A DNA stretch of 6,601 nucleotides, taken from contig JAICWZ010000110.1 of the NCBI GenBank assembly GCA_025966355.1, positions 1 through 6,601 on the forward strand, written 5' to 3'. The position numbers and the translations under genes are program-made. The number at the start of each line of letters is the position of its first letter. Within the stretch, counting starts at the first letter, position 1. Source of the stretch: Thermomicrobiaceae bacterium (GTDB lineage Bacteria > Chloroflexota > Chloroflexia > Thermomicrobiales > Thermomicrobiaceae). Shown piece after piece: positions 1 through 5,860 of the stretch. The notes beneath the pieces were generated by a model, which made no database searches, was not told the DNA's origin, and saw nothing but the letters and a program-made list of their open reading frames with translations.

Positions 1-924
1 CCGCAGGGTGCCGACGCGGTCGTGCGCGTCGAAAATACCGAGTTGCGCGAAGATCATGTCGTCGTTCACCAGGAGATCGTGTCGGAAGGCGAGAACCTGC
101 GGCCGGTCGGCTCCGACCTGCGCAAGGGCGACGTGCTGGTGCGCGCCGGCTCCCGCATCGGTCCAGCCGAGATCGGGCTGCTGGCCAGCCTCGGTCATGC
201 CACGGTTCAAGTCTACCGGCGTCCTCGCTTCAGTATTCTTTCAACGGGCGATGAACTGGTTGAGCCGGATCAAGAGCCGGGGCCGGGCCAGATTCGCGAT
301 TCGAATCGCTTTTCGCTCACGGTCGCGGCCGAGGCGGCCGGTGCCGACGTTATCTGGTCGGGTCACGCGCCGGACGACGAGGCGGCCTTGCGGAAGTTGA
401 TCGTCGAACGGATCGCCGCGAGCGACATAGTGATCACCTCGGGCGGCGTCTCGATGGGTGACAAGGACTTCGTCAAGGCGATCCTGAACGAGATTGCCAC
501 AGTGCACTTCCGGCGTCTCTTCATGAAGCCGGGCAAGCCGCTCAACTTCGCGACGACCGGGGACGGCACGCTCATCTTTGGACTGCCGGGCAATCCCGTC
601 TCCGCGCTGGTCGAGTTCGAGATCTTCATTCGCAGCGCGTTACGCGCCATGACCGGGCATCCGCATCCCGAACCGGCGACGGCTAGCGCCATTCTCGATC
701 ACGCTGTCGACGGCACCGATCGGATCGAATACCAGCGCGGCATTGTCTGGGTCGACGAGTCGGGCCAGCTGCGGGCGCGCAATACCGGCTCGCAGGCGTC
801 AGCGCGGCTGATGTCGCTGGTCGGCGCGAACGCCTTCCTGCTGATCCAACCGCGCGAGGCCGCCTATGAGGCCGGTGAACGCGTACCGGTGATTCTGCTG
901 CAACCCGTTTCGTCTGCGGTATAG
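1..924 (+). CDS. moeA: MoeA, molybdopterin molybdenumtransferase (5' end missing)
   Basis: The reading frame is open from base 1 and ends at TAG 922-924, giving 307 residues. The family is usually about 400 residues, so roughly the first 90-100 are outside the window. MoeA is cytoplasmic and inserts molybdate into adenylylated molybdopterin, the last step of molybdenum cofactor synthesis. The family signatures appear in order: PQGADAVVRVENTE at the left edge, STGDEL (241-258) opening the MoCF-binding domain, SGGVSMGDKDF (439-471), PGKPLNF (529-549) and GLPGNPVSA (580-606). A beta-rich C-terminal domain IV follows, containing the stretch around NTGSQASARLMSL. No frameshift or missing signature is visible. 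The gene converges with the M20 peptidase gene 21 bases downstream. A second cofactor gene, the moaD-moaE fusion, lies about 3 kb away on the other strand. The identification is secure; paralogues of MoeA exist, so an exact metal or ligand preference cannot be read from the sequence. Confidence 0.95.
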   Translation, partial: PQGADAVVRVENTELREDHVVVHQEIVSEGENLRPVGSDLRKGDVLVRAGSRIGPAEIGLLASLGHATVQVYRRPRFSILSTGDELVEPDQEPGPGQIRDSNRFSLTVAAEAAGADVIWSGHAPDDEAALRKLIVERIAASDIVITSGGVSMGDKDFVKAILNEIATVHFRRLFMKPGKPLNFATTGDGTLIFGLPGNPVSALVEFEIFIRSALRAMTGHPHPEPATASAILDHAVDGTDRIEYQRGIVWVDESGQLRARNTGSQASARLMSLVGANAFLLIQPREAAYEAGERVPVILLQPVSSAV

Positions 925-945
925 GTCCGAAACGGTCGTTGCCGT

Positions 946-2310
946 CTAACTCTTCTTTGCCAGAATGTGCCAGGCGAGCGCGACGGTGAAGCGTGTGGCG
1001 GCGACCAGGCTATCGACGCCCGTCGATTCGTTGATATTGTGCGCACCGCTCTTGGCCGGATCGTCGTTCGGATGCGACGGGATGAAGCCGTAGGTGACGT
1101 TCCCGAGCGGGCGGACGAAGCGGGAATCGGTGAAACCGACGGTCAAACCGGGCACGAAGCGGAGATCGTCGATGCCGGTGGCGTCTTTCGTCGCTTGCTC
1201 GACGTAGCCACGGAACGGTGAATCGTACGGTGAGTTGTTCGAGATCGCCGTCTCGATCACCTCGACCGTGACGCCATCCAGCCCTTCGATGATCCCCTCA
1301 ACCTGGCGTTGCACATACGCCTTGTCCTGCCACGGCATCGAGCGGATGTCGCAAACGATGGTGCAATTTTCGGCAACGCTGTTCGATTTGACGCCCGCGT
1401 TGATCATTGAGGCGACGATCGTCATGCGCGAGGCGGCGCGCAGCATCGAGGAGAGACTCGGATTGACCGCTTCGACTTCCTTGAGCGTCTGTTCCAGGTT
1501 CTCGGTCGTGACGGGATGCGAAATACCGGCCAGTGTGTCGAGATGCTTGAACAGCTCGGAATCGGCCGATTCTTCCGGAGCATAGGTACGAATGCGCCGG
1601 ACGACTTCTTCCGCTTTGTAAATCGCATTGTCGGCGCGCCACGGCTGCGAGGCATGGAAGCCGCGTCCAACAATTTTGAAGTGCGCTTCGAGGCGACCCT
1701 TTTCGCCGGTGCTGATCGGATAGATGATGCCGTTCTCAGTTCGAACCGGCCCGCCGCCGCCCTCGTTGACCGCATAATCCGCGCGCAGCACGTCGGGATG
1801 ATTTTCGGCCATCCAGCCGAAGCCGTAGGCGCCGCCCGCTTCTTCATCGGCACAGCTGGCGAACGTCAGCCGGCCGTTGAGTTCGACGCCGGCGCGCTTG
1901 AGAATGAGCAGCGCCATCGCGTGCGCGGCGACGGTCGACTTCATATCGGACGAGCCGCGTCCCCATATCCGTCCTTCGGCCAGATCACCGCCGAAGGGTG
2001 GATGCGTCCACTGGCCGGCATCCTCGACCGGTACGACGTCGGTATGCGACATGAGCAGCAGCGACGGTCCGTCGCCGTGCGAGAGCGAGGCGACAACATT
2101 CCCGCGGTTCTCGCGCGATTTATAGATCTCGGAATCGATGCCGTCTTCGGCCAGTTTGTCGCGGAGGAACTCAGCGGCGATCAGTTCATTACCGCTTTCC
2201 GGCGTGCCAAAATTCACCGTTTCCAGGCGAACGAGGCCCTGCGTGAGATTGATCATTTCATCGCGCGCGTCATCGACCATCTTCAATAGTTGGGCCAGAT
2301 CAACACCCAT
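946..2310 (-). CDS. M20-family zinc metallopeptidase / amidohydrolase (ArgE/DapE/ACY1/CPG2 type)
   Basis: This complete 454-residue protein is of normal length for the family, has no signal peptide and is probably cytoplasmic. Metal-binding and catalytic residues expected for M20 co-catalytic di-zinc enzymes are visible: H89 and D91 in SHTDVVP, the bridging D122 in GRGSSDMK, the E156-E157 pair in CADEEAGG, E183 in VNEGGGG, and the final H424 in SGAHNINES. The lid/dimerisation domain (about residues 205-325) includes H219 in GRGFHAS. M20 enzymes hydrolyse amide bonds of N-acyl amino acids, dipeptides or related substrates; the substrate here cannot be read from sequence. The ATG at 2310 is chosen because a GGGAGAAG Shine-Dalgarno-like stretch ends 3 bases upstream of it on the minus strand. 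The gene is divergent from the PRC-barrel gene and convergent with moeA, so it is probably monocistronic. DapE or ArgE function is not supported by any neighbour. Confidence 0.9.
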   Translation of the reverse strand: MGVDLAQLLKMVDDARDEMINLTQGLVRLETVNFGTPESGNELIAAEFLRDKLAEDGIDSEIYKSRENRGNVVASLSHGDGPSLLLMSHTDVVPVEDAGQWTHPPFGGDLAEGRIWGRGSSDMKSTVAAHAMALLILKRAGVELNGRLTFASCADEEAGGAYGFGWMAENHPDVLRADYAVNEGGGGPVRTENGIIYPISTGEKGRLEAHFKIVGRGFHASQPWRADNAIYKAEEVVRRIRTYAPEESADSELFKHLDTLAGISHPVTTENLEQTLKEVEAVNPSLSSMLRAASRMTIVASMINAGVKSNSVAENCTIVCDIRSMPWQDKAYVQRQVEGIIEGLDGVTVEVIETAISNNSPYDSPFRGYVEQATKDATGIDDLRFVPGLTVGFTDSRFVRPLGNVTYGFIPSHPNDDPAKSGAHNINESTGVDSLVAATRFTVALAWHILAKKS

Positions 2311-2352
2311 CGGCTTCTCCCTCGTCCGTTATCCCGCATCTCCAGCGACGCG

Positions 2353-2374
2353 ATCCGCATCGCAACATGCGGAT
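2353..2374. repeat. Perfect 8-bp inverted repeat, candidate regulator site
   Basis: The dyad is ATCCGCAT-N6-ATGCGGAT with fully complementary arms (2353-2360 and 2367-2374). The left-arm core CCGCATC (2355-2361) recurs as a direct repeat at 2334-2340, exactly 21 bp upstream, which is about two helical turns. The dyad centre is about 93 bp upstream of the start point predicted from the -24/-12 element at 2430-2446, where an activator of sigma-54 promoters would commonly bind. It also lies about 45-65 bp before the divergent M20 gene, so it could act on either gene. The symmetry is seen directly; the binding role is inference. Confidence 0.5.
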
Positions 2375-2429
2375 GATCGTAGACCGGCGCGCCGGGGCTG
2401 GCAAGACGTCGCCCACCGCCGTGCGGAAG

Positions 2430-2446
2430 GTGGCACGTGAATTGCA
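2430..2446 (+). promoter_or_regulatory. Sigma-54-type -24/-12 promoter ahead of the PRC-barrel gene
   Basis: The sequence TGGCACG-N4-TTGCA has GG at 2432-2433 and GC at 2444-2445, separated by exactly 10 bases. This matches the established RpoN consensus (YTGGCACGrNNNTTGCW) at all of its most conserved positions. The predicted start point is near 2457, giving a 44-base leader with the GGAGG ribosome binding site at 2490-2494. It lies in intergenic DNA and points at the gene. The caveat is that RpoN is not present in every bacterial lineage, and neither rpoN nor an enhancer-binding protein is in this window. Confidence 0.5.
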
Positions 2447-2489
2447 TTGAACCTCGGGATGATTCGCGCCCTGAGCGCGGGTTTGGATC

Positions 2490-2494
2490 GGAGG
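2490..2494 (+). promoter_or_regulatory. Ribosome binding site that sets the start of the PRC-barrel gene
   Basis: GGAGG at 2490-2494 is 6 bases before ATG 2501. In-frame ATG 2495 and GTG 2498 are only 0 and 3 bases away, too close to use this site well. The earlier in-frame TTG 2447 and ATG 2459 have no such site; TTG 2447 would also precede the predicted transcription start. This supports 2501 as the true start. Confidence 0.7.
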
Positions 2495-2500
2495 ATGGTG

Positions 2501-2854
2501 ATGAATGCAAACGCGCTCGTGACTCGAAACAACATCCGTACGTTCGCGGCTTCGGCGGCGGAGGTGCGCATATCAACGGTGCGGGTCATCGACGCGAATG
2601 ACCCCGGTTCCGTGCTGGCTGATGTCGCCCCCGGTATGCAGGTGATCGGCTCCTCGCTCAACCGGCTCGGCACGGTCGCAGACGTTCTAGCAGGTGAAGC
2701 GGGCGCGCCCATCGCAATCACGGTCGCCTACGGAATCCGTGCTCGAAGGCGCAAATATGTACCCGGCGAATTCGTCGATCTCGTCGATGACGATCGGGTC
2801 GTTCTTTCCATCGATCAGAATGGATTCAAGGCGCTGCGGGACATTGCGGAATAA
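2501..2854 (+). CDS. Small PRC-barrel-like domain protein (DUF2171-like)
   Basis: This is a 117-residue soluble protein with no membrane segment. Residues 1-44 are an N-terminal extension with no recognisable domain. Residues 45-117 form a compact beta-rich domain beginning GMQVIGSSLNRLGTV and continuing through KYVPGEFVDLV to RVVLSI. The layout of the conserved GM.V, LG.V, VP and V.L.I positions is that of PRC-barrel-like/DUF2171 domains. It aligns without gaps over 73 residues to residues 153-225 of the CBS protein encoded just downstream, with 29 identities by hand count (about 40%). PRC-barrel modules occur in RNA-processing, photosynthetic and small stress-associated proteins, so no specific function can be assigned. 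The gene sits behind a sigma-54-like element and is divergent from the M20 gene. No intrinsic terminator follows it, so read-through into the next gene is possible. The fold assignment is inferred from pattern only. Confidence 0.8.
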   Translation: MNANALVTRNNIRTFAASAAEVRISTVRVIDANDPGSVLADVAPGMQVIGSSLNRLGTVADVLAGEAGAPIAITVAYGIRARRRKYVPGEFVDLVDDDRVVLSIDQNGFKALRDIAE

Positions 2855-3047
2855 CGTTGTCGGGTCGCCGGAAGATCCGTGCATGCTTACGCGATTGTTC
2901 GCGTTTCGCGCGTCGTGAGTCTGATGCGGCTTAGTGGGCAGACCCGGAGCAGACGAATCGGCAAGCGTGGCGAGATTTGGCGTATTTGCGGTCGTCGAGA
3001 CCATCTTTTCACGCATGTCACAAGATCAATCAACGACAGTCGAATGG

Positions 3048-3063
3048 TGGCATGCGGATTGCC
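3048..3063 (+). promoter_or_regulatory. Second -24/-12-like element, ahead of the CBS/PRC gene
   Basis: TGGCATG-N4-TTGCC has GG at 3049-3050 and GC at 3061-3062, again with exactly 10 bases between. It differs from the element at 2430-2446 mainly by C/T and A/G exchanges; both can be written GGTGGCAYGYGRATTGC. The predicted start point is near 3074, giving a leader of about 66 bases before ATG 3140. The rest of the 285-bp gap (2855-3139) holds a short inverted repeat ACGCGA-TTGT-TCGCGT at 2889-2904 and no convincing gene. An alternative reading is a GGCA-N7-TGCC operator dyad. Confidence 0.4.
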
Positions 3064-3125
3064 TGATAGCTGGTATGGCCCGCTAAGAAAACATATTCGC
3101 CGAGCTGAACGAACCCACGGCGAAT

Positions 3126-3132
3126 AAGGAGG
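3126..3132 (+). promoter_or_regulatory. Strong Shine-Dalgarno site of the CBS/PRC gene
   Basis: AAGGAGG lies 7 bases before ATG 3140, an ideal site and spacing. It is the strongest ribosome binding site in the window and suggests a well translated mRNA. Confidence 0.85.
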
Positions 3133-3139
3133 ACCACAA

Positions 3140-3829
3140 ATGGAAGAGGTCACCACGGTTGGACAGGTTATGATACCGGTCCAGGACATCATCAAGCAGG
3201 ATGAAGACATTCGCATGGCGCGACGGCGAATGGAGTCCGAAGCGAAGCGCTCGCTTATCGTCGTTGACGGCGACGCGCCGGTCGGGATGCTCGAGTGGGG
3301 CCGGATGATGCGTCAGGACGACGCTTCGAACCAGACGCTTGTCTCCGACTTCATGACGCGCGATGTTCCGCTCCTGACCCAGGATATGCCGCTCGACGCG
3401 GCTGGGCAGCAACTTGGAAGCGTGGACCTCGAGACGTTCCCGGTTGTCGATACCGACGGTCATCTTGTCGGTGAAGTCCCGCGTTCTGCCATCTTGCGGC
3501 GGCAGGAGAGTACCGATGGGACGACGGCAAATGAGCCGATACCGGCCGGTGCTCCTGCCGCTGCGACGGAATCGCCGTTCAGTCACATTGTCAACGGGAT
3601 GACGGTCAGTGGCTCAGACGGTTCGAAACTCGGCGAGGTGAGCGACTTGCTTTCCAGTGTCTCCGGTCAGTTGGAAGCGCTCGTTGTCGCGCATGGGCTT
3701 TTCGGCCGCAAGCACAAGAAAGTGCCTTCGGACCTGATTACCAGCGCCGATAACGACCAGGTCATTCTGACGATCGGTTCGACCGAGTTCAAGCAGCTAG
3801 CGGACATCGAACAGACCGAAGTCAGCTAG
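3140..3829 (+). CDS. Two CBS domains fused to a C-terminal PRC-barrel-like domain
   Basis: This complete 229-residue soluble protein starts at ATG 3140 behind AAGGAGG. Residues about 9-60 (VGQVMIP to VGMLEWGRMM) and 68-120 (LVSDFMTRDVPLLTQD to LVGEVPRSAIL) are a tandem CBS pair, which typically forms a Bateman module binding adenosine nucleotides or similar ligands. A linker of about 25 residues rich in A, P and T follows (121-147). Residues 150-225 are a PRC-barrel-like domain opening GMTVSGSDGSKLGEV and ending FKQLADIEQ. This last domain is paralogous to the small protein encoded at 2501-2854. No catalytic domain is present, so a ligand-sensing or scaffold role is the natural inference; the ligand is unknown. 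The gene is preceded by a -24/-12-like element and closed by a strong intrinsic terminator 41 bases after the stop. Domain calls rest on motif patterns. Confidence 0.88.
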   Translation: MEEVTTVGQVMIPVQDIIKQDEDIRMARRRMESEAKRSLIVVDGDAPVGMLEWGRMMRQDDASNQTLVSDFMTRDVPLLTQDMPLDAAGQQLGSVDLETFPVVDTDGHLVGEVPRSAILRRQESTDGTTANEPIPAGAPAAATESPFSHIVNGMTVSGSDGSKLGEVSDLLSSVSGQLEALVVAHGLFGRKHKKVPSDLITSADNDQVILTIGSTEFKQLADIEQTEVS

Positions 3830-3869
3830 CGGCCGGTAGCGCCGGTCAATCGTTTGGGTAATGCGGGCG

Positions 3870-3901
3870 ACGCCGCCGGGTCTCCGGCGGCGTAATTTTT
3901 T
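3870..3901 (+). terminator. Rho-independent terminator of the CBS/PRC gene
   Basis: A perfect 10-bp stem, ACGCCGCCGG (3870-3879) with CCGGCGGCGT (3884-3893), closes a GTCT loop. It is followed by AA and six T residues (3896-3901). It works for plus-strand transcription. On the minus strand the hairpin is not followed by a T-run, so it would be a poor terminator for the moaDE transcript that ends at 3905. Confidence 0.93.
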
Positions 3902-3904
3902 GCG

Positions 3905-4609
3905 CTAGGAAGTGGATCGTGGGTTCGAACCGCCGTACGCGGCTTGATATTCCGCCTCGCTGCCAATCCACGTCTCACCGTCGTCGTAGAACTCCTTCTT
4001 CCAGATTGGCACGATTTGCTTGATCCGTTCGATCGCATGGCGACAGGCATCGAACGCTTCCGCGCGGTGGCCCGACGAAATGGCGATGCCGACACTGATC
4101 TCGCCGATTTCCAGCCGTCCGACACGATGCGTGATCGCGATGTTCTCGACCTGCCATCGTTCGCGGATTTCGGCGCCGATCTGGGCCAGTACCTTCTCGG
4201 CGGCACTTTCGTACGCCTCGTACTCGAGCACCAGAACGCCGCGTCCGCGAGCGTTATCGCGCACCTGTCCGGCGAAGGTCGCGACTGCCCCGGCCGCCCG
4301 ACTGGCAACGGCATCGGCCAACGCTTGCATGTCAATTGGTTGCTCGGTGACGCGAAAGGTGTCCGAACCGCCCGAGACGGGTGGGATGAGCGCCAATTCG
4401 TCGCCGTCAGCGAGCGGTTGAGTCGGGTCGGCGTAGTCTTGATTGAGCATGATGCGGGAAGCGCGCCGCAGGCCGTCGATCGCCGGGTGCTCGCGCACGA
4501 TCTGATCGAGCAGTTCACCGGCGGTGGTCAATTCCGCCACCTCGCGCACCTCGCTCCGGAGACCGATCACTTCTCGAATCGACGCGAAGTAGCGAACCGT
4601 AATCTGCAT
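3905..4609 (-). CDS. moaDE: MoaD-MoaE fusion, molybdopterin synthase (MoaX-like)
   Basis: One 234-residue protein carries both subunits of molybdopterin synthase, which adds two sulfurs to cyclic pyranopterin monophosphate in molybdenum cofactor synthesis. Residues 1-81 are a complete MoaD ubiquitin-like domain ending LIPPVSGG (G80-G81), the C-terminus that normally carries the thiocarboxylate. Residues about 84-216 are MoaE, with VATFAGQVRDNARG, EYEAYESAAEKV, HRVGRLEIGE, SSGHRAEAF and the lysine-containing PIWKKEF (K204, K205). ATG 4609 is the first possible start because an in-frame TGA lies immediately upstream; the Shine-Dalgarno site is weak (GGATGA). The last 15 or so residues are a variable tail. 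The fusion resembles mycobacterial MoaX. The MoaD diglycine must be freed by cleavage after G81 if it is to be thiocarboxylated. The gene follows tRNA-Arg by 33 bases on the same strand. Confidence 0.94.
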   Translation of the reverse strand: MQITVRYFASIREVIGLRSEVREVAELTTAGELLDQIVREHPAIDGLRRASRIMLNQDYADPTQPLADGDELALIPPVSGGSDTFRVTEQPIDMQALADAVASRAAGAVATFAGQVRDNARGRGVLVLEYEAYESAAEKVLAQIGAEIRERWQVENIAITHRVGRLEIGEISVGIAISSGHRAEAFDACRHAIERIKQIVPIWKKEFYDDGETWIGSEAEYQAAYGGSNPRSTS

Positions 4610-4642
4610 TCATCATCCATTCATGGCAACACCGGTCTCGAC

Positions 4643-4718
4643 TGGTACCCCCGGCAGGACTCGAACCTGCGACATACGGCTTAGAAGGCCGTCGTTCTAT
4701 CCCCTGAACTACGGGGGC
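4643..4718 (-). tRNA. tRNA-Arg (anticodon UCU)
   Basis: A full cloverleaf of 76 bases can be folded on the minus strand, with the 3' CCA encoded. The acceptor stem is GCCCCCG with CGGGGGT (one G-U pair), followed by discriminator A and CCA. The D stem is GTTC/GAAC. The anticodon stem is ACGGC/GCCGT around loop CTTCTAA, so the anticodon is TCT, reading AGA (and by wobble AGG). The variable loop is 5 bases. The T arm is GCAGG-TTCGAGT-CCTGC. AGA is a rare codon in high-GC genomes. No terminator separates it from moaDE downstream. Confidence 0.97.
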
Positions 4719-4761
4719 GAAGCGCACGATTCGCGTCGAACCGGCTCCGAGCGCAGCTTAG

Positions 4762-4791
4762 ATCCTACTCGAATCGCGACAATCGGTTCAA
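4762..4791 (-). promoter_or_regulatory. Candidate sigma-70-type promoter for tRNA-Arg (and moaDE)
   Basis: On the minus strand TTGAAC (4786-4791) and TAGGAT (4762-4767) are separated by 18 bases. Each matches 4 of 6 consensus positions. The predicted start is about 37 bases before the mature tRNA 5' end, a plausible leader. The match is moderate only. Confidence 0.4.
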
Positions 4792-4819
4792 CGAATCAGC
4801 GACCGGCTCGATGCTCTGT

Positions 4820-4849
4820 CTGCCATTCGCCTGAACGAACCCGTACAAT
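4820..4849 (+). promoter_or_regulatory. Candidate promoter for the RNA methyltransferase operon
   Basis: TACAAT (4844-4849) matches the -10 consensus at 5 of 6 positions. CTGCCA (4820-4825) is a 4-of-6 -35 element at 18-base spacing. The start point would be near 4856, about 58 bases before the chosen GTG start. The rest of the 195-bp gap between the tRNA and this gene holds only the divergent promoter candidate. Confidence 0.35.
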
Positions 4850-4913
4850 CGGTCTGTCGGTCGCGTGCGACGCGCCCCGGCCCTGATTCGATACTGATTT
4901 GACTGCGGGGAAC

Positions 4914-5828
4914 GTGAGCACAAACCTTATTTCGAGTAAGAACAACAGCCGGATCAAGCAGATTCGCAAGCTGCGCGGCCGCGCGGAACGCGATCAACTC
5001 GGCCTGTTTTTCGTCGAGGGCATTCGCCAGGTCGGTGAGGCGATCCAACTCGGCGCCGAGATCGAAACATTGATTGTCGCGCCGGAACTACTGACGAGCG
5101 AGTTCGCGCTCGATCTGGTTGAGCGTGAGGTTGGCGGTGGCAGCGACAGTCTGTTCGTCTCTGCCGACGTCTTTCGCAGCATTTCGGAACGTGAGCATCC
5201 GCATGGACTCGGCGCCATGATGCGCCAGCGCTGGCATTCCCTGGTCGATATCCAGCTGTCGGCTCACTCGCTCTGGATCGGCCTCGATACGGTCGCCGAT
5301 CCCGGCAATCTCGGCACGATCCTGCGCACCGGCGACGCCGTTGGCGCCGATGGTGTCATCCTGATCGGCAAGACGACCGATCCGTACGACCCGAGCGCGG
5401 TGCGCGCCAGCATGGGCGCGGTTTTCTCGCAGCGTCTGGTGCGGACAACGAATGGATTACTCATTGACTGGGTGCGACAGCGGTCGATCCAGGTGGTCGG
5501 AACGTCACCGGATGGCCCGCTCGACTATCAACGCGCTCGCTATACCGGACCAATTCTCCTCCTGATGGGGAGCGAGCGCCACGGCCTGCCACCGGATCTG
5601 ATCGAGATCTGCGATCCGCTCGTCCACCTGCCGATGGCCGGCCGCTCCGATTCGCTCAACCTCTCGGTCGCGACCGGTGTCATGCTCTACGAGATTTTCA
5701 ACCAGCGGCGCGCGCTTGGATCCGAAACTGCCCCGGCGCAACAACACACCTCGAGGCGAAACCCGAAGCGAACTCCGGAGCGTCGCACACCGCCGCGGCG
5801 CAATTCCAGAGCGCGCCCATCGAACTAA
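4914..5828 (+). CDS. SpoU/TrmH-family RNA 2'-O-methyltransferase (RlmB-like)
   Basis: This 304-residue protein transfers a methyl group from S-adenosylmethionine to a ribose 2'-OH of rRNA or tRNA. Residues about 30-105 are the SpoU substrate-binding domain (LFFVEGIRQVGEAI onward). The SPOUT catalytic domain shows all three motifs: DPGNLGTILRTGDA (N132, R138), LLLMGSERHGLP (E221) and LPMAGRSDSLNLSVATG (S247, N249). The target nucleotide is not predictable; 23S rRNA enzymes of RlmB/TsnR type are the closest general match. Residues 272-304 are a low-complexity, strongly basic Arg/Pro-rich tail, likely an RNA-binding extension. GTG 4914 is preferred because GGGGA lies just ahead and the protein then begins MSTNLISSKNN, typical for the family; TTG 4899, five codons earlier, is the alternative but has no Shine-Dalgarno site. 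The PIG-L gene follows after 32 bases without a terminator, so the two are probably co-transcribed. Confidence 0.92.
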   Translation: MSTNLISSKNNSRIKQIRKLRGRAERDQLGLFFVEGIRQVGEAIQLGAEIETLIVAPELLTSEFALDLVEREVGGGSDSLFVSADVFRSISEREHPHGLGAMMRQRWHSLVDIQLSAHSLWIGLDTVADPGNLGTILRTGDAVGADGVILIGKTTDPYDPSAVRASMGAVFSQRLVRTTNGLLIDWVRQRSIQVVGTSPDGPLDYQRARYTGPILLLMGSERHGLPPDLIEICDPLVHLPMAGRSDSLNLSVATGVMLYEIFNQRRALGSETAPAQQHTSRRNPKRTPERRTPPRRNSRARPSN

Positions 5829-5860
5829 TCGTCCACAAAATCAACACGAGAGGATCAGCA

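Noticed and set aside
905..935. Inverted repeat CCGTTTCG / CGAAACGG (905-912 and 928-935) across the moeA stop, as a terminator
   Set aside because: The loop is 15 bases, the stem only 8 bp, and there is no T-run on either strand. It may be chance.
1516..2289. Plus-strand open frame of 257 codons opposite the M20 gene
   Set aside because: It is antisense to the peptidase, which has all its metal ligands in frame; no motif is seen in the plus-strand translation.
2879..3127. Open frame of 82 codons from GTG 2879 in the gap before the CBS/PRC gene
   Set aside because: It has poor ribosome binding context, an arginine-rich composition typical of shadow frames in GC-rich DNA, no recognisable domain, and it runs through the -24/-12 element and the ribosome site of the next gene.
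4006..4020. TTGGCACGATTTGCT resembling a sigma-54 element
   Set aside because: GG and GC are 8 bases apart instead of 10, and it lies inside the moaDE coding region.
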